NCBI RefSeq assembly: GCF_004360225.1 | Contig: NZ_SNUA01000002.1 | Location: forward strand, 310,001-374,000 | From: Alcanivorax sp. 24 | GTDB taxonomy: Bacteria > Pseudomonadota > Gammaproteobacteria > Pseudomonadales > Alcanivoracaceae | Reading direction: 5' to 3' | DNA: 64,000 nucleotides | Shown: positions 34,458 through 44,365 of the stretch, in pieces | Position numbering within the stretch: position 1 is the stretch's first letter | Layout of the letters: every line of letters begins with the position of its first letter | Position numbers and translations under genes: made by a program | The notes under the pieces: model-generated | The model's input: only the letters and a program-made list of their open reading frames with translations | What the model was told of the DNA's origin: nothing | The model's database searches: none

Positions 34458-34904
34458 GTGGACGATCAATATTGGATGGCGCGGGCTCTGGCCCTGGCGG
34501 AACGCGCGGCTGAGCAGGGCGAGGTGCCGGTGGGCGCGGTGCTGGTGCGTGACGACGAGATCATTGGTGAGGGCTACAACAGGCCAATTCTCAGCCATGA
34601 CCCCTCCGCCCATGCGGAAATTGGCGCATTGCGTGATGCCGCCGCCCGCGCCGGTAACTACCGGCTGCCGGACAGCACCCTCTACGTCACCATCGAGCCG
34701 TGCACCATGTGTTTTGGCGCCATGATCCACGCCCGGGTGGCGCGGCTGGTGTACGGTGCCCGCGAGCCCCGTGCCGGGGTTTGTGAAAGCCAGTTGGGGC
34801 TGCCGGAAAGGGACTTCTACAACCACCGCCTGGAAGTCACCGGCGGGGTGCTGGCGGACCAGGCGTCGCAACTGATGCGGGATTTTTTCCGGCGCAAACG
34901 ATGA
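34458..34904 (+). CDS. tadA: tRNA-specific adenosine-34 deaminase
   Basis: 148 aa from GTG 34458 (GGGCGGA upstream); a longer in-frame start at TTG 34419 is less like known TadA, which begins just before the YWM block seen here. Zinc and catalytic residues: HAEIGAL (His/Glu, ~52-54) and PCTMCFGAM (two Cys, ~81-84). It converts A34 to inosine in tRNA-Arg. The C-terminus FFRRKR is typical. A 33-bp repeat begins 6 bases after the stop. Confidence 0.95.
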   Translation: MDDQYWMARALALAERAAEQGEVPVGAVLVRDDEIIGEGYNRPILSHDPSAHAEIGALRDAAARAGNYRLPDSTLYVTIEPCTMCFGAMIHARVARLVYGAREPRAGVCESQLGLPERDFYNHRLEVTGGVLADQASQLMRDFFRRKR

Positions 34905-34909
34905 GAGAG

Positions 34910-34942
34910 CAGTTGACAGTTGATAGTGGACAGTTGACAGCG
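34910..34942 (+). repeat. Gene-end 33-bp repeat, copy 1 (after tadA)
   Basis: It starts CAGTTGACAGTTGATAGTGG and ends ACAGTTGACAGCG; identical copies lie at 41016-41048 and 45269-45301. An A-rich spacer and then a REP palindrome follow, as in the other copies. The distance from the tadA stop is 5 bases. Confidence 0.85.
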
Positions 34943-34979
34943 GAAAAGTGAAAAGACAAAACAGCCTGATCTTTAGCCG

Positions 34980-35048
34980 CTGTGGGAGCTTGCTTGCAAG
35001 CGAATGGCCCTGTGCGACAAGAATTCGCTTGCAGGCAAGCTCCCACAG
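34980..35048. repeat. REPIN-like palindrome, class A
   Basis: CTGTGGGAGCTTGCTTGCAAGCGAAT (34980-35005) faces its inverse (35023-35048), making a large cruciform-capable unit between convergent tadA and mltF. The sequence resembles Pseudomonas REP elements. It may also act as a shared transcription end. Confidence 0.8.
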
Positions 35049-35078
35049 AGAACGAATAGATTGTTTTTCGCTGAGGGG

Positions 35079-36485
35079 TTATTCGGCCGCTGCCACCAGG
35101 GTAGGGCGGTGGCGTTCGGAGTTTTCCGCCCATACCAGCAGATCGTAGTAGCCGCGGACGTGGCGCACATAGGCCACCGCCTGGCCGCCACGGGCCGGGC
35201 CGTAGCGTAGCTGACTGGCGTAGGCCGGCTTCGCCAGCAGCGGCAGCCGTTGTTTCACATCCTGCCAGCGATCCGGGTCGCCGCCCTGTTTCTGGGTCAG
35301 GACACGGGCGTCTTCCAGATGGCCGAATCCTACATTGTAGGCGGCCAGGGCCAGCCAGGTGCGGTCCGGTTCGGCGATGCGCTCGGGCATCCGGTCGTGC
35401 AGCTTGCGCAGATAGGCGGCGCCGGCGTGGATGCTCTGGGCCGGATCGGTACGATCAGTGACGCCCATTTCCCGTGCTGTCTGGTTGGTCAGCATCATCA
35501 GTCCCTGCACGCCAGTGGGAGAGATGGCGCCGGCGTCCCAGAGGGATTCCTGGTAGGCCACCGCCGCCAGCAGGCGCCAGTCGAAGCCGGCGCTTTCGGC
35601 GGCATCGCGGAAGGCATTGGTGTAGTCCGGCAGGCGGTCGTCCAGATGACGGATGAAACTGCGCGCGGAATACAGGTCGAATCGTTCCACATGGCCATAG
35701 AAGCGCTTGGCCAACTGCTCGGTGGCGCCAATGGCGTTTTGCTGAGTGAGGTAGCGCTGGGCGGCCTGATACAGGCTGCCATCATTGCCCGGGGCGAAGG
35801 CCCAGGCCAGCCCCTGATCCGCGCCGATGGTGAAGCCGGCCGCCAGATCCGGGAACAGACCACGATGGATGGCGTAATCGTTGGAATTGATCAGGGCGTA
35901 GTCGACTTCGCCCTCCTCAACGCGGGCCAGGGTCTGCTCCACGTTGGTATCGGTATGGACGTCCAGTTTCAACTCGGGCTGGGTGGCGCGGGCCTGCTCC
36001 AGCAGGTCGGCGTTGCTGGAACCGGACACCACGGCAACGCTCTTGCCGTCCAGATCCTCGAGAGCATTGGGGCGCGGCTCGCCAAGCCGGTACATCACCA
36101 GTGTGTCGACTTTCTGGTAGGGGGTGGTCAGCCGCAACTGCTGGCGGCGCTGCTCGGTGATCACCAGTCCGGCGGCGGCGAAATCGGCCTTGCCGGCCAG
36201 CAGCAGCTTCTGCACGGTTTCGAGGTCATCGGCTTCCAACAGGCGCAACTCAACGCCCAGCCGCTCGGCAAAGCCTTGGGCCAGTTCGTATTCCATGCCA
36301 GTGGAACCATTTTCATCGCCGTAAACAGTGGTCAGGGACGGGCGTGTGACCACCACCAGCTCGCCGCGGGCCTGGATCCGTTCCAGGGCGGTACCGGATG
36401 GGCGCACAAACAGTCCCAGGATCAGTGTGGCAAGCAGCACCAGCGGTGCCCATGCCAGCTGTTTACGGTGAAACCGTATCGTCAT
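35079..36485 (-). CDS. mltF: Membrane-bound lytic murein transglycosylase F
   Basis: 468 aa. The start is ATG 36485, with GGAGG plus AAGGA upstream. An N-terminal anchor (LAWAPLVLLATLILGLFV) is followed by a solute-binding-protein-3 domain at about 35-265 (RIQARGELVVVTRPSLTTVY...) and a SLT domain at about 275-460. Catalytic Glu is in AVAYQESLWD, with GVQGLMML and AAYNVGFGHLEDA motifs. It cleaves glycan strands to 1,6-anhydro ends at the outer membrane. The order ABC-type sensor domain plus SLT is the MltF hallmark. Confidence 0.95.
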   Translation of the reverse strand: MTIRFHRKQLAWAPLVLLATLILGLFVRPSGTALERIQARGELVVVTRPSLTTVYGDENGSTGMEYELAQGFAERLGVELRLLEADDLETVQKLLLAGKADFAAAGLVITEQRRQQLRLTTPYQKVDTLVMYRLGEPRPNALEDLDGKSVAVVSGSSNADLLEQARATQPELKLDVHTDTNVEQTLARVEEGEVDYALINSNDYAIHRGLFPDLAAGFTIGADQGLAWAFAPGNDGSLYQAAQRYLTQQNAIGATEQLAKRFYGHVERFDLYSARSFIRHLDDRLPDYTNAFRDAAESAGFDWRLLAAVAYQESLWDAGAISPTGVQGLMMLTNQTAREMGVTDRTDPAQSIHAGAAYLRKLHDRMPERIAEPDRTWLALAAYNVGFGHLEDARVLTQKQGGDPDRWQDVKQRLPLLAKPAYASQLRYGPARGGQAVAYVRHVRGYYDLLVWAENSERHRPTLVAAAE

Positions 36486-37117
36486 GTCCTTGCTGCCTCC
36501 TGGGGTCGCCAGATAGGTTGGAAGCGCCCATGACTTGATTCCAGGAGGCTTCCCCGGTTCCGTAACAGTCCTTGTTGCCGGAAGCAGGACATTCGAAACC
36601 GTCGCCGGAATGCGCTTTGGCGATCCGGGATTGAGACGGCTTGGAATGACCTTTAAAATTACCGGGAGCGTTTTTCTGACGTCGCTCCCGGGACGGTCCG
36701 AAAGGTGCCCGCCGTGGACGGCGGAGCACAAAAAATCGTCGGGAACGATTTTTGACGTCGCTCGCGACGGCCCGCAGGGTGCCCGCCATGGATGGACGGG
36801 CACACAAAATAAGCGATCCTTTTACAATTGGGGGCGAATTTACCATTCGCAACCCCCTGGCCGCCAGTTTTTTGTGCCCGCCGTCCATGGCAGGCACCCT
36901 CCGGGCCGCCGCTGGAAGCGACGTTGAAAATCGCTCCCGGCGATTTTTTGTCCAACAATTGCCGCTATCGGACCGGTTGATGACGGTTTCCACCGTGTCG
37001 TGACCCTTTCGTGATAAAGGCGGGAAACCGGGTTCGCGCCCTCGCGCCGCCCCCCAGGAATCCGGTATCATTGCGGCTTCTTCCAATCCCCCGTCGATCC
37101 AAAGGAAAAGCCAGCCC
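36486..37117. repeat. Repeat-rich gap upstream of purL
   Basis: 632 bases with no convincing gene. It holds three copies of a ~75-85 bp module: direct at 36661-36735 and 36738-36810, inverted at 36868-36952. The shared core includes GGGAGCGATTTTTGACGTCG and GGTGCCCGCC(A/G)TGGA(T/C)GG. The inverted pair flanking 36811-36867 can form a large stem. A diverged copy is at 31708-31770. The purL ribosome site AAAGGAAAAG is at 37101-37110. Confidence 0.65.
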
Positions 37118-40100
37118 ATGCTGATCCTACCCGGTAGCCCGGCTCTCTCCGCATTTCGTAAGGAAAAATTGCTGCGCGCTTTGCCTCGGGTGGAGGCACT
37201 GTCCGCCCGTTTCGTTCATTTCGTGGAAACTTCCGCGCCGTTGTCCGCCGAGGAACAGGCGGTACTCGACGGCTTGCTGAGCTATGGCCCGACGATCAGC
37301 GAGGAACCGGTGGAAGGCCGCCGGTTCCTGGTGGTGCCGCGCCCCGGCACGATCTCCCCCTGGTCTTCCAAAGCCACCGATATCTGCCACAACGCCGGCC
37401 TTGACAAGGTGCTGCGAGTGGAGCGTGGCATCGAATATCAGTTGCGGGCGGATCAGGACGTGGCCCGGGCGGAGCTGGTGGCGCCGCTGCACGACCGCAT
37501 GGTGGAAACAGTGCTGGATCAGCCTGAACAGGCCGAGGCCCTGTTCAGCCATCACCGGCCCAAGCCGCTGACCACGGTGGATGTGATCGGCGGCGGCCGC
37601 GAGGCGCTGGCCACCGCCAATGGTGAGCTGGGTCTGGCGTTGGCGGACGACGAGATCGATTACCTGGTGGAGCGCTTCACCGCCCTGGGACGCAACCCCA
37701 GTGACGCGGAACTGATGATGTTCGCCCAGGCCAACTCCGAGCATTGCCGGCACAAAATCTTCAATGCCGACTGGACCATCGACGGTGAAGCCCAGGAACT
37801 GAGCCTGTTCGGCATGATCCGCAACACCTACAAACACGCCAGTGACGGCGTGCTCAGTGCCTACAAGGACAACGCCGCGGTGGTGGCGGGGCCGGTGGCG
37901 GATCGGTTCTTCACCCGCCCGGACGACACCGAGTATCGCTACATCAATGAGCCGGTGCATATGCTGATGAAGGTGGAGACCCATAACCACCCCACCGCCA
38001 TCGCACCCCATCCCGGGGCATCCACCGGCGCTGGCGGCGAGATTCGCGATGAAGGCGCCACCGGCCGCGGCGCCAAGCCCAAGGCCGGGCTCACCGGGTT
38101 TTCGGTATCCAACCTGAGCATTCCGGATTTCGTGCAGCCGTGGGAAGAGCACTACGGCCGCCCCGGTCGCATCGCTTCGGCGCTGGATATCATGATCGAG
38201 GGGCCGCTGGGTGGCGCCGCCTTCAACAACGAGTTCGGCCGACCGAATCTGTGCGGCTATTTCCGCACCCTGGAAATCGAAGCGCCGGGCATCAATGGCG
38301 ATGAGCGGCGCGGTTACCACAAGCCGATCATGATCGCGGGCGGCCTCGGCAACATCCGTGACGGCCATGTACAGAAAGAGGGCATCCCGGCCGGTGCCAA
38401 AATCATCGTGCTGGGCGGACCGGCCCTGCTGATCGGCCTCGGCGGCGGCGCCGCCAGTTCCATGGCCAGCGGTGAGTCCGACGAGGCTTTGGATTTTGCT
38501 TCGGTGCAGCGCGGTAACCCGGAAATCGAGCGCCGGGTGCAGGAAGTGATCGACCGCTGCTGGGCTCTGGGCAACGACAACCCGATTGTCTCCGTCCACG
38601 ACGTCGGTGCCGGCGGCCTCTCCAATGCCTTGCCGGAACTGGTCCACGATGCCGATCGCGGAGCCAATCTGGAATTGCGCCGGGTGCCCAGCGACGAACC
38701 GGGCATGAGTCCGGTGGAAATCTGGTGCAACGAAGCCCAGGAACGTTATGTGCTGGCGGTGATGCCGGACAATCTGGCGCGTTTCGAGGCGTTGTGTCTA
38801 CGCGAAAGAGCCCCATTCGCGGTGCTCGGCGAGGCCACCGAAGAAGAGCACCTTAAAGTGTCCGACGAGCACTTTGGCGATGCGCCGGTGGATCTGCCCA
38901 TGGATTTGCTGTTCGGCAAGCCGCCGAAGATGCAGCGCGCCTTCGACCGGGAAGACTTCCAGCGCCAGACCTTCACCACCGACGACATCGAACTGCGCGA
39001 TGCGGTGGATCGGGTGCTGCGGCTGCCCACGGTAGCCTCCAAGAGCTTCCTGATCACCATCGGCGACCGCTCGGTGACCGGTCTGGTTCACCGGGACCAG
39101 ATGGTGGGACCCTGGCAGGTGCCGGTGGCCGACTGCGCGGTGACCGCCACCGGTTTCAATCCCAACCAGGCCGGCATTACCACCGGTGAAGCCATGGCCA
39201 TGGGAGAGCGCACCCCGGTGGCTCTGGTGGACGCCGCCGCTTCCGGCCGAATGGCGGTGGCGGAGACCATTACCAATCTGGCCGGCGCCCACATTGGCGG
39301 CTTCGGGCGGATCCGCTTGTCCGCCAACTGGATGGCCGCCGCCGGCCATCCCGGTGAGGATCAGGCACTGTTCGATACGGTCAAGGCGGTGGGCATGGAA
39401 CTGTGCCCGGACCTGGGCATCGCCATCCCGGTGGGTAAGGACTCTCTCTCCATGCGCACCGTGTGGAATGAGCGCGGCATCGACAAGAGCGTCACCTCGC
39501 CGCTGTCGCTGATCGTCACCGCCTTCGCCCAGGTCAGTGACATCAATCTGACCGTGACGCCGCAATTACGCACCACCGAGGCCAGCGAGCTGCTGCTGGT
39601 GGATCTGGGCCGAGGTCGTAACCGGCTGGCCGGCTCGGCGCTGGCGCAGGTGTTCGGCAAGGTCGGTGACGTGCCGCCGGATCTGGATGACGCCGCCGAT
39701 CTGAAGGCGTTCTTCGACGTCACCCAGGCGTTGCTGGCGGAAGGCAAGCTGATGGCCTACCACGATCGCTCCGACGGTGGTCTGTTCACCTCCCTGGTGG
39801 AAATGGCGTTCGCTGGCCGGGTCGGTATCGACATCGTACTGGATGACATCGCCGGTGATGGCCCGGAAGCGGTGGCGGCCCTGTTCGCCGAGGAACTGGG
39901 CGCGGTACTGCAGGTGCCGGAAAGCGAAGCGGAGGCGGTGCGGCAACGCTACGCCGAGGCCGGGCTGGCCGGCTGCGTGCACGCCGTGGCGCGGCTCAAT
40001 GTGGATGATGTGGTGCGGGTCCGTCTGGGTGGTGCCATCCTGATGGAACGGCCTCGTCGCGGTCTGCAACGGCTCTGGTCGGAAACCAGCTATCGGATCC

Positions 40101-41011
40101 AGGCGCTGCGCGACAACCCGGACTGCGCCCGCCAGGAGTTCGACGCGATCCCGGACAGCAACGATCCGGGCTTGAATGTGCGGCTCACTTTCGACATGAG
40201 CGAAAATGTGGCGGCGCCGTTCATCGGTGGCAACCGGCCCAAGGTGGCGATCCTGCGCGAGCAGGGCGTCAATGGGCAGACCGAGATGGCGGCCGCTTTC
40301 GATCGTGCCGGCTTCGCGGCGGTGGACGTGCACATGAGCGACCTGCTGGCCGGTGACGCCAGTCTGGACGACATGAAAGGCCTGGTGGCCTGCGGCGGGT
40401 TCTCCTATGGCGACGTGCTTGGCGCCGGTGGCGGCTGGGCCAAGACAGTGCTGTATCACAACGGCCTGCGTGACGCCTTCAACCGTTTCTTCTTCCGCGA
40501 GGACACTTTCGCCCTGGGCGTGTGCAACGGCTGTCAGATGCTGGCCCACCTCAAGGACCTGGTGCCCGGCGCGGAACATTGGCCGCGCTTTGTACGTAAT
40601 CTGAGCGAGCAGTTCGAGGCCCGCACCTCGCTGGTGGAAATCGGCGATTCGCCGTCCATCTTGCTGCGCGACATGGCCGGCACCCGCCTGCCCATCGCCG
40701 TGGCTCACGGCGAAGGGCGGGTGGAGATCAGCGATGCCGATTTGGCCCGCAATGTGGAACAACGCCTGGTGGCCCTGCGCTACGTGGACGGCATGGGCAA
40801 TGCCACCGAGCAGTACCCCGCCAACCCCAACGGCTCCAGCCAGGGCGCCACCGGCTTCACTACCCGTGACGGCCGCGTGACCATCATGATGCCGCACCCG
40901 GAACGGGTATTCCGGGTGTTGCAGAACAGCTGGATCCCGGACGACTGGCGCCGCTTCGACAACGCTCCCTGGTTCCGCATGTTTGCCAATGCGCGCAAGT
41001 GGGTCGGGTAA
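37118..41011 (+). CDS. purL: Phosphoribosylformylglycinamidine synthase (single-chain)
   Basis: 1297 aa, the normal length of the large proteobacterial enzyme. It converts FGAR plus glutamine and ATP to FGAM in purine synthesis. N-terminal PurS-like part, then linker with [25 protein letters not shown]-binding repeats contain [40 protein letters not shown] and [15 protein letters not shown]. The C-terminal glutaminase has nucleophile Cys in [12 protein letters not shown] and His/Glu in [11 protein letters not shown] gene-end repeat starts 4 bases after the stop. Confidence 0.98.
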   Translation: MLILPGSPALSAFRKEKLLRALPRVEALSARFVHFVETSAPLSAEEQAVLDGLLSYGPTISEEPVEGRRFLVVPRPGTISPWSSKATDICHNAGLDKVLRVERGIEYQLRADQDVARAELVAPLHDRMVETVLDQPEQAEALFSHHRPKPLTTVDVIGGGREALATANGELGLALADDEIDYLVERFTALGRNPSDAELMMFAQANSEHCRHKIFNADWTIDGEAQELSLFGMIRNTYKHASDGVLSAYKDNAAVVAGPVADRFFTRPDDTEYRYINEPVHMLMKVETHNHPTAIAPHPGASTGAGGEIRDEGATGRGAKPKAGLTGFSVSNLSIPDFVQPWEEHYGRPGRIASALDIMIEGPLGGAAFNNEFGRPNLCGYFRTLEIEAPGINGDERRGYHKPIMIAGGLGNIRDGHVQKEGIPAGAKIIVLGGPALLIGLGGGAASSMASGESDEALDFASVQRGNPEIERRVQEVIDRCWALGNDNPIVSVHDVGAGGLSNALPELVHDADRGANLELRRVPSDEPGMSPVEIWCNEAQERYVLAVMPDNLARFEALCLRERAPFAVLGEATEEEHLKVSDEHFGDAPVDLPMDLLFGKPPKMQRAFDREDFQRQTFTTDDIELRDAVDRVLRLPTVASKSFLITIGDRSVTGLVHRDQMVGPWQVPVADCAVTATGFNPNQAGITTGEAMAMGERTPVALVDAAASGRMAVAETITNLAGAHIGGFGRIRLSANWMAAAGHPGEDQALFDTVKAVGMELCPDLGIAIPVGKDSLSMRTVWNERGIDKSVTSPLSLIVTAFAQVSDINLTVTPQLRTTEASELLLVDLGRGRNRLAGSALAQVFGKVGDVPPDLDDAADLKAFFDVTQALLAEGKLMAYHDRSDGGLFTSLVEMAFAGRVGIDIVLDDIAGDGPEAVAALFAEELGAVLQVPESEAEAVRQRYAEAGLAGCVHAVARLNVDDVVRVRLGGAILMERPRRGLQRLWSETSYRIQALRDNPDCARQEFDAIPDSNDPGLNVRLTFDMSENVAAPFIGGNRPKVAILREQGVNGQTEMAAAFDRAGFAAVDVHMSDLLAGDASLDDMKGLVACGGFSYGDVLGAGGGWAKTVLYHNGLRDAFNRFFFREDTFALGVCNGCQMLAHLKDLVPGAEHWPRFVRNLSEQFEARTSLVEIGDSPSILLRDMAGTRLPIAVAHGEGRVEISDADLARNVEQRLVALRYVDGMGNATEQYPANPNGSSQGATGFTTRDGRVTIMMPHPERVFRVLQNSWIPDDWRRFDNAPWFRMFANARKWVG

Positions 41012-41015
41012 GAGG

Positions 41016-41120
41016 CAGTTGACAGTTGATAGTGGACAGTTGACAGCGAAAGGCAAAAGCGAAAAGCCAAAGAAAGCGCTGTGGGAAGCTGGCCGGGCGG
41101 CGCTCCGCTTGCCAGCGAAT
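41016..41120 (+). repeat. Gene-end repeat copy 2 with degenerate REP (after purL)
   Basis: The 33-bp repeat is at 41016-41048, directly after the purL stop. After an A-rich spacer comes a solo, altered REP at 41078-41120: CTGTGGGAAGCTGGC, an unusual CGGGCGGCGCTCCGCTTG centre, then CCAGCGAAT. This looks like a decayed copy of the composite unit seen after tadA and rssA. Confidence 0.7.
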
Positions 41121-41165
41121 TTGCGTGTGGGCAAAACATTAGTAGCAGGCTGATCAGAAACGAAT

Positions 41166-41873
41166 ATGACGGAAGAAAAGTACCATTATTTTGATATGCC
41201 GCTCGGCGAGCTGCCGCAGCCGACGCCGGTGTCGGCGCGGCGCCGGGAGTTGGCCCGGGAACTGGCGGCGATCAATGAGCAGTTGGTGCGTCTGGATGCG
41301 GATGAAGCGGCGCTGGCCGCCGCCACCGAACAGGCGAGGGCGTTGCGACAGAGCCTGGAAGGCTTCTCCCATCGCAGTATGCGCGACATCCTCGGCCGTC
41401 TGATCGTCGGCCAGGGCAGCCGTCAGGACGCCCTGGATATGGCGGATTTCGAGATTCTGTCCGGCCCGGCCAATGCCATGTCGCCACCAGTGACCTTCTG
41501 GCTCGACGGCGATATCGTGCGCGCCCGCGCCACTTTCGGCCGCGCCTTCATGGGCCCGCCAGGCAAAGTGCATGGCGGCGTGCTGTCACTGGCTCTGGAT
41601 ATGTTGCTGGCCAAGACCCAGGATTTTGTCAGTAATGTCGGGATGACCGGCACTCTCAAGGTGCGTTACATGGCGCCGACCCCGCTGCATACCGAGGTCA
41701 GTTTCGAGGCACGTCTGGTACGTCTGGAAGGGCGCAAGCTGTTCAGTGAGGCGCGAGTCTTCGCCGACGGCGTGCAAACCGTGGCCGCCGACGGCATCTG
41801 GATTTCCTCCCAGGGGGATTACCGCCTCAAACCGGAGTATGCGCACCTGACCGACGACAGCGACGTGGCCTGA
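41166..41873 (+). CDS. PaaI-family thioesterase with N-terminal helical extension
   Basis: 235 aa. Residues ~20-70 form a long charged helix, probably coiled coil (RRRELARELAAINEQLVRLDADEAALAAATEQARALRQSLE). The hotdog domain follows with FMGPPGKVHGGVLSLALDMLLA and GTLKVRYMAPTPLHTEVSFEARL. This length and two-part build suit a larger subgroup of PaaI-like thioesterases; the acyl substrate is unknown. It starts 154 bases after purL and is followed at 20 bases by a small conserved gene. Confidence 0.85.
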   Translation: MTEEKYHYFDMPLGELPQPTPVSARRRELARELAAINEQLVRLDADEAALAAATEQARALRQSLEGFSHRSMRDILGRLIVGQGSRQDALDMADFEILSGPANAMSPPVTFWLDGDIVRARATFGRAFMGPPGKVHGGVLSLALDMLLAKTQDFVSNVGMTGTLKVRYMAPTPLHTEVSFEARLVRLEGRKLFSEARVFADGVQTVAADGIWISSQGDYRLKPEYAHLTDDSDVA

Positions 41874-41893
41874 ATCGATCATCAGGAGGACCG

Positions 41894-42220
41894 ATGACGA
41901 CGCTCTACAAGCTTTGTTTCTATGTGCCGGTGAGTCACGTGGAAACCGTCAAGGCGGCGGTGTTCGACGCCGGGGCCGGCCGCATTGGTGACTACGACCG
42001 TTGCAGCTTCCAGGTGCTGGGCCAGGGCCAGTTCAGGCCCCTGGACGGCAGCAATCCTTATCTGGGCAGCCAGGGGCAGGTGGAGACGGTGGAGGAGTAC
42101 CGGGTGGAGATGATCTGCGAAGCGGATTGTCTGAGACCGGCGGTTCGTGCCTTGCGCGACGCCCATCCCTACGAGGAGCCGGCCATCGATTTGTGGCAAC
42201 TGGCGCCGCTGCCGGTTTGA
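41894..42220 (+). CDS. NIF3-associated YqfO-like / CutA-fold small protein
   Basis: 108 aa, preceded by AGGAGG. The sequence LYKLCFYVPVSHVETVKAAVFDAGAGRIGDYDRCSFQVLGQGQFRP...HPYEEPAIDLWQL matches the stand-alone version of the YqfO insertion domain found in some NIF3 proteins, which folds like PII/CutA1. HPYEEPA is its signature. It is thought to bind a small ligand or metal; the actual role is unknown. Confidence 0.88.
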   Translation: MTTLYKLCFYVPVSHVETVKAAVFDAGAGRIGDYDRCSFQVLGQGQFRPLDGSNPYLGSQGQVETVEEYRVEMICEADCLRPAVRALRDAHPYEEPAIDLWQLAPLPV

Positions 42221-42269
42221 CCGACTGCCAGGATGCTATTCGCTGCTTTAACAGCGAATAGGCGCCAAT

Positions 42270-42833
42270 CTAGATATTCTCATCCAGCGCCGGTTTGCGC
42301 TTGAGCGGCGGAATGTCCTGGGTGCGTACCGGGAAGTCGCCGGTTCTCAGATCCTGAAAATAAAACTTGAGGGTACGGCCGATGGTGGGGAAGGCCAGTT
42401 GATCCCAGGGGATCTCGTCCTCCGTGAACATCCTGGCGTCGGAACTTTCCTCGCCCACGCCATAATCACTGTTGGCCATGTTGCCCAGGAAAAAGACATA
42501 GACCTGGTTGATATGGGGCAGGTTGAAAATCGTATAAATATCCCCAACCTCTACCGTGGCGCAGCCTTCTTCCCAGGTTTCCCGGGCGGCGCCTTCCTGC
42601 AGGGTTTCCCCGTTTTCCATGAAGCCGGCGGGCAGGGTCCAGTAGCCCTTGCGGGGCTCGATGGAGCGTTTGCAGAGCAAAATGCGGCCTTCCCAGACCG
42701 GGATGGCGCCAACCACGATTTTCGGGTTCTGGTAGTGGATGGTGCCACAATGGTTGCACCAATAGCGGGGCCGGTTGTCTCCTTCGGGAACCGAATACAA
42801 CACTTCCTGCCCGCAATGGCTGCAATACTTCAT
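42270..42833 (-). CDS. Nudix hydrolase with N-terminal zinc ribbon
   Basis: 187 aa from ATG 42833 (MKYCSHCG). A longer in-frame start at 42992 reaches into the opposite promoter region and encodes no family sequence. The zinc ribbon CSHCGQEV...YWCNHCGTIHYQNPK is followed by the Nudix box GFMENGETLQEGAARETWEEGC. It hydrolyses a nucleoside-diphosphate-linked compound, with ADP-ribose or NADH-type substrates common in this group. It is divergent from a second Nudix gene. Confidence 0.9.
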   Translation of the reverse strand: MKYCSHCGQEVLYSVPEGDNRPRYWCNHCGTIHYQNPKIVVGAIPVWEGRILLCKRSIEPRKGYWTLPAGFMENGETLQEGAARETWEEGCATVEVGDIYTIFNLPHINQVYVFFLGNMANSDYGVGEESSDARMFTEDEIPWDQLAFPTIGRTLKFYFQDLRTGDFPVRTQDIPPLKRKPALDENI

Positions 42834-43020
42834 GATCGTTCTCGCCGTGGTGAAGTACGCCAGCCTACTGGCTCGCCGGAACCCTGGCAATCCGAAAGCG
42901 GCGCCGCGCCCTTGCCCGTTGCGCGGGTGATGGTCAAACTGAGTCGTAAAGAAAGGGGAGTAAGAGAGTGAAGCAGTGCAGTGAAGGTCCAATCAATACA
43001 GGGCCGCGGGAGAAACGCGG

Positions 43021-43605
43021 ATGACAGACCTGGAACGCTTGCGCAGGCGGCTGCCGGACTACCGCTTGATCGAGTTGCCTCTGGATCTGCCCGAGGCGGC
43101 GGTGCTGATGCCCTTTGTCGACAAGCCCGAGCCGGAATTGATACTCACCGTGCGCTCCCGTTCGATGCCCACGCACGCCGGTGAGGTGGCCTTCCCCGGC
43201 GGCAAGCGGGATCCCTCCGACCGTAATCTGATGATGACAGCGCTGCGCGAGAGTCAGGAAGAAGTAGGCCTGGTGCGGGAAGCGGTGGAAGTGCTGGGCA
43301 ACCTGTCGCCGATCCCGTCCCGTTTTGGCATGAAGGTAACGCCTTTTGTCGGTGTGGTGCGCCCGGAGGCGGAGTTGATACCCGAGCCCGGTGAGATTGA
43401 TTCGATTTTCAACGTACCGCTGCGTTTCTTCCTGGAGCAGGAGCCGGATCTGACCGCGCCGGTGGAAGTGTATGGGCGCCGGTTGCGCATGCCTAACTAC
43501 TATTTCGAGGACAAACGCATCTGGGGATTGACCGCGTTCATGATCCTGGATCTCATCAACCACGTTTACGATACCGATATCCGTTTCGACGTCAGTGACG
43601 ACTGA
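43021..43605 (+). CDS. CoA pyrophosphatase-like Nudix hydrolase (NudL type)
   Basis: 194 aa. The motif RSRSMPTHAGEVAFPGGKRDPSDRNLMMTALRESQEEVGL combines the CoA-specific LLTxR..xLxxHxGqvaFPGG signature and the Nudix box. The CoA-pyrophosphatase family cleaves CoA to phosphopantetheine and 3',5'-ADP. It leads a same-strand run with carbonic anhydrase, DUF1289 and RssA genes. Confidence 0.9.
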   Translation: MTDLERLRRRLPDYRLIELPLDLPEAAVLMPFVDKPEPELILTVRSRSMPTHAGEVAFPGGKRDPSDRNLMMTALRESQEEVGLVREAVEVLGNLSPIPSRFGMKVTPFVGVVRPEAELIPEPGEIDSIFNVPLRFFLEQEPDLTAPVEVYGRRLRMPNYYFEDKRIWGLTAFMILDLINHVYDTDIRFDVSDD

Positions 43606-43629
43606 GACGGGCCAGCCAAGGATAAGAAA

Positions 43630-44163
43630 ATGATTTACACGATTAACGACCGCCAGTTGGAATTCCGTGGCGGGGGGCAGTGGATTGCGCCCAACGCCAC
43701 TCTGATCGGCTCCGTGGTGCTGGGTGAAAACGCCAGTGTCTGGTTCGGTGTGGTGATCCGCGCCGATAACGATGTCATCGAAATCGGAGACAACAGCAAC
43801 GTACAGGAAAATTCGGTGCTGCATGTGGATCCGGGCGTGCCGATGAAGATCGGCAAGAACGTCACGGTCGGCCACAAAGTGATGCTGCACGGCTGCACCA
43901 TCGGTGATAACACGCTGATCGGCATGAATGCGGTGGTGCTGAACGGTGCCAAGGTAGGGAGCAACTGCATTATTGGCGCCCATGCTTTGGTGCCGGAAGG
44001 CATGCAAATCCCGGACAACTCTTTGGTGATGGGCGCGCCGGCCAAGGTGGTGAAGGAAATCACCGATGGCCACAAGGCGATGATCACCATGGGCAGCCAG
44101 CACTACGTGGCCCATGCCCGTCATTTCTCGGAGCATCTGCAAGAAGATGAGCGTTTCAAATAA
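43630..44163 (+). CDS. Gamma-class carbonic anhydrase family protein (YrdA/CaiE type)
   Basis: 177 aa. Left-handed beta-helix hexapeptide repeats run through residues 15-150 (IAPNATLIGSVVLGENASVWFGVVIRADND...). Metal-site positions include SVWFGVVIRAD, VGHKVMLHGC and IGMNAVVLNG with His residues on adjacent turns. It probably binds zinc or iron as a trimer; carbonic anhydrase activity is not certain for this subgroup. It starts 24 bases after the Nudix gene and overlaps DUF1289 by 17 bases. Confidence 0.93.
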   Translation: MIYTINDRQLEFRGGGQWIAPNATLIGSVVLGENASVWFGVVIRADNDVIEIGDNSNVQENSVLHVDPGVPMKIGKNVTVGHKVMLHGCTIGDNTLIGMNAVVLNGAKVGSNCIIGAHALVPEGMQIPDNSLVMGAPAKVVKEITDGHKAMITMGSQHYVAHARHFSEHLQEDERFK

Positions 44164-44365
44164 TCCCAAGCCGGTATCGCCATGCGTGTCGATCTGCGCG
44201 CTGGACGGTGACGACGTCTGTGTCGGCTGCTTCCGCACCGGCCAGGAAATCAGCCATTGGGGGCGTCTCGATGCCGACCGCCAGGTGGAAGTGTTGCGCC
44301 GGTGTCAGCGGCGTATGGCCGGTGAGGCGGCGTCCTGTTTGATGGATGAAGTGGTACCCGGATGA
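44147..44365 (+). CDS. DUF1289 small Cys-rich protein
   Basis: 72 aa from ATG 44147, inside the end of the preceding gene. The family motif SPCVSICALDGDDVCVGCFRTGQEISHW contains four Cys (CxxxC...CxxC), which suggests a metal or Fe-S site. Function is not established. Overlap with both neighbours (17 and 4 bases) places it firmly in the operon. Confidence 0.9.
   Translation: MSVSNNPKPVSPCVSICALDGDDVCVGCFRTGQEISHWGRLDADRQVEVLRRCQRRMAGEAASCLMDEVVPG

Noticed and set aside
37127-38647. 506-codon open frame on the minus strand
   Set aside because: Antisense to purL, whose motifs are complete; the product has no recognisable features.
39566-41134. 522-codon open frame on the minus strand
   Set aside because: Antisense to the purL C-terminus; its start even lies in the gene-end repeat.
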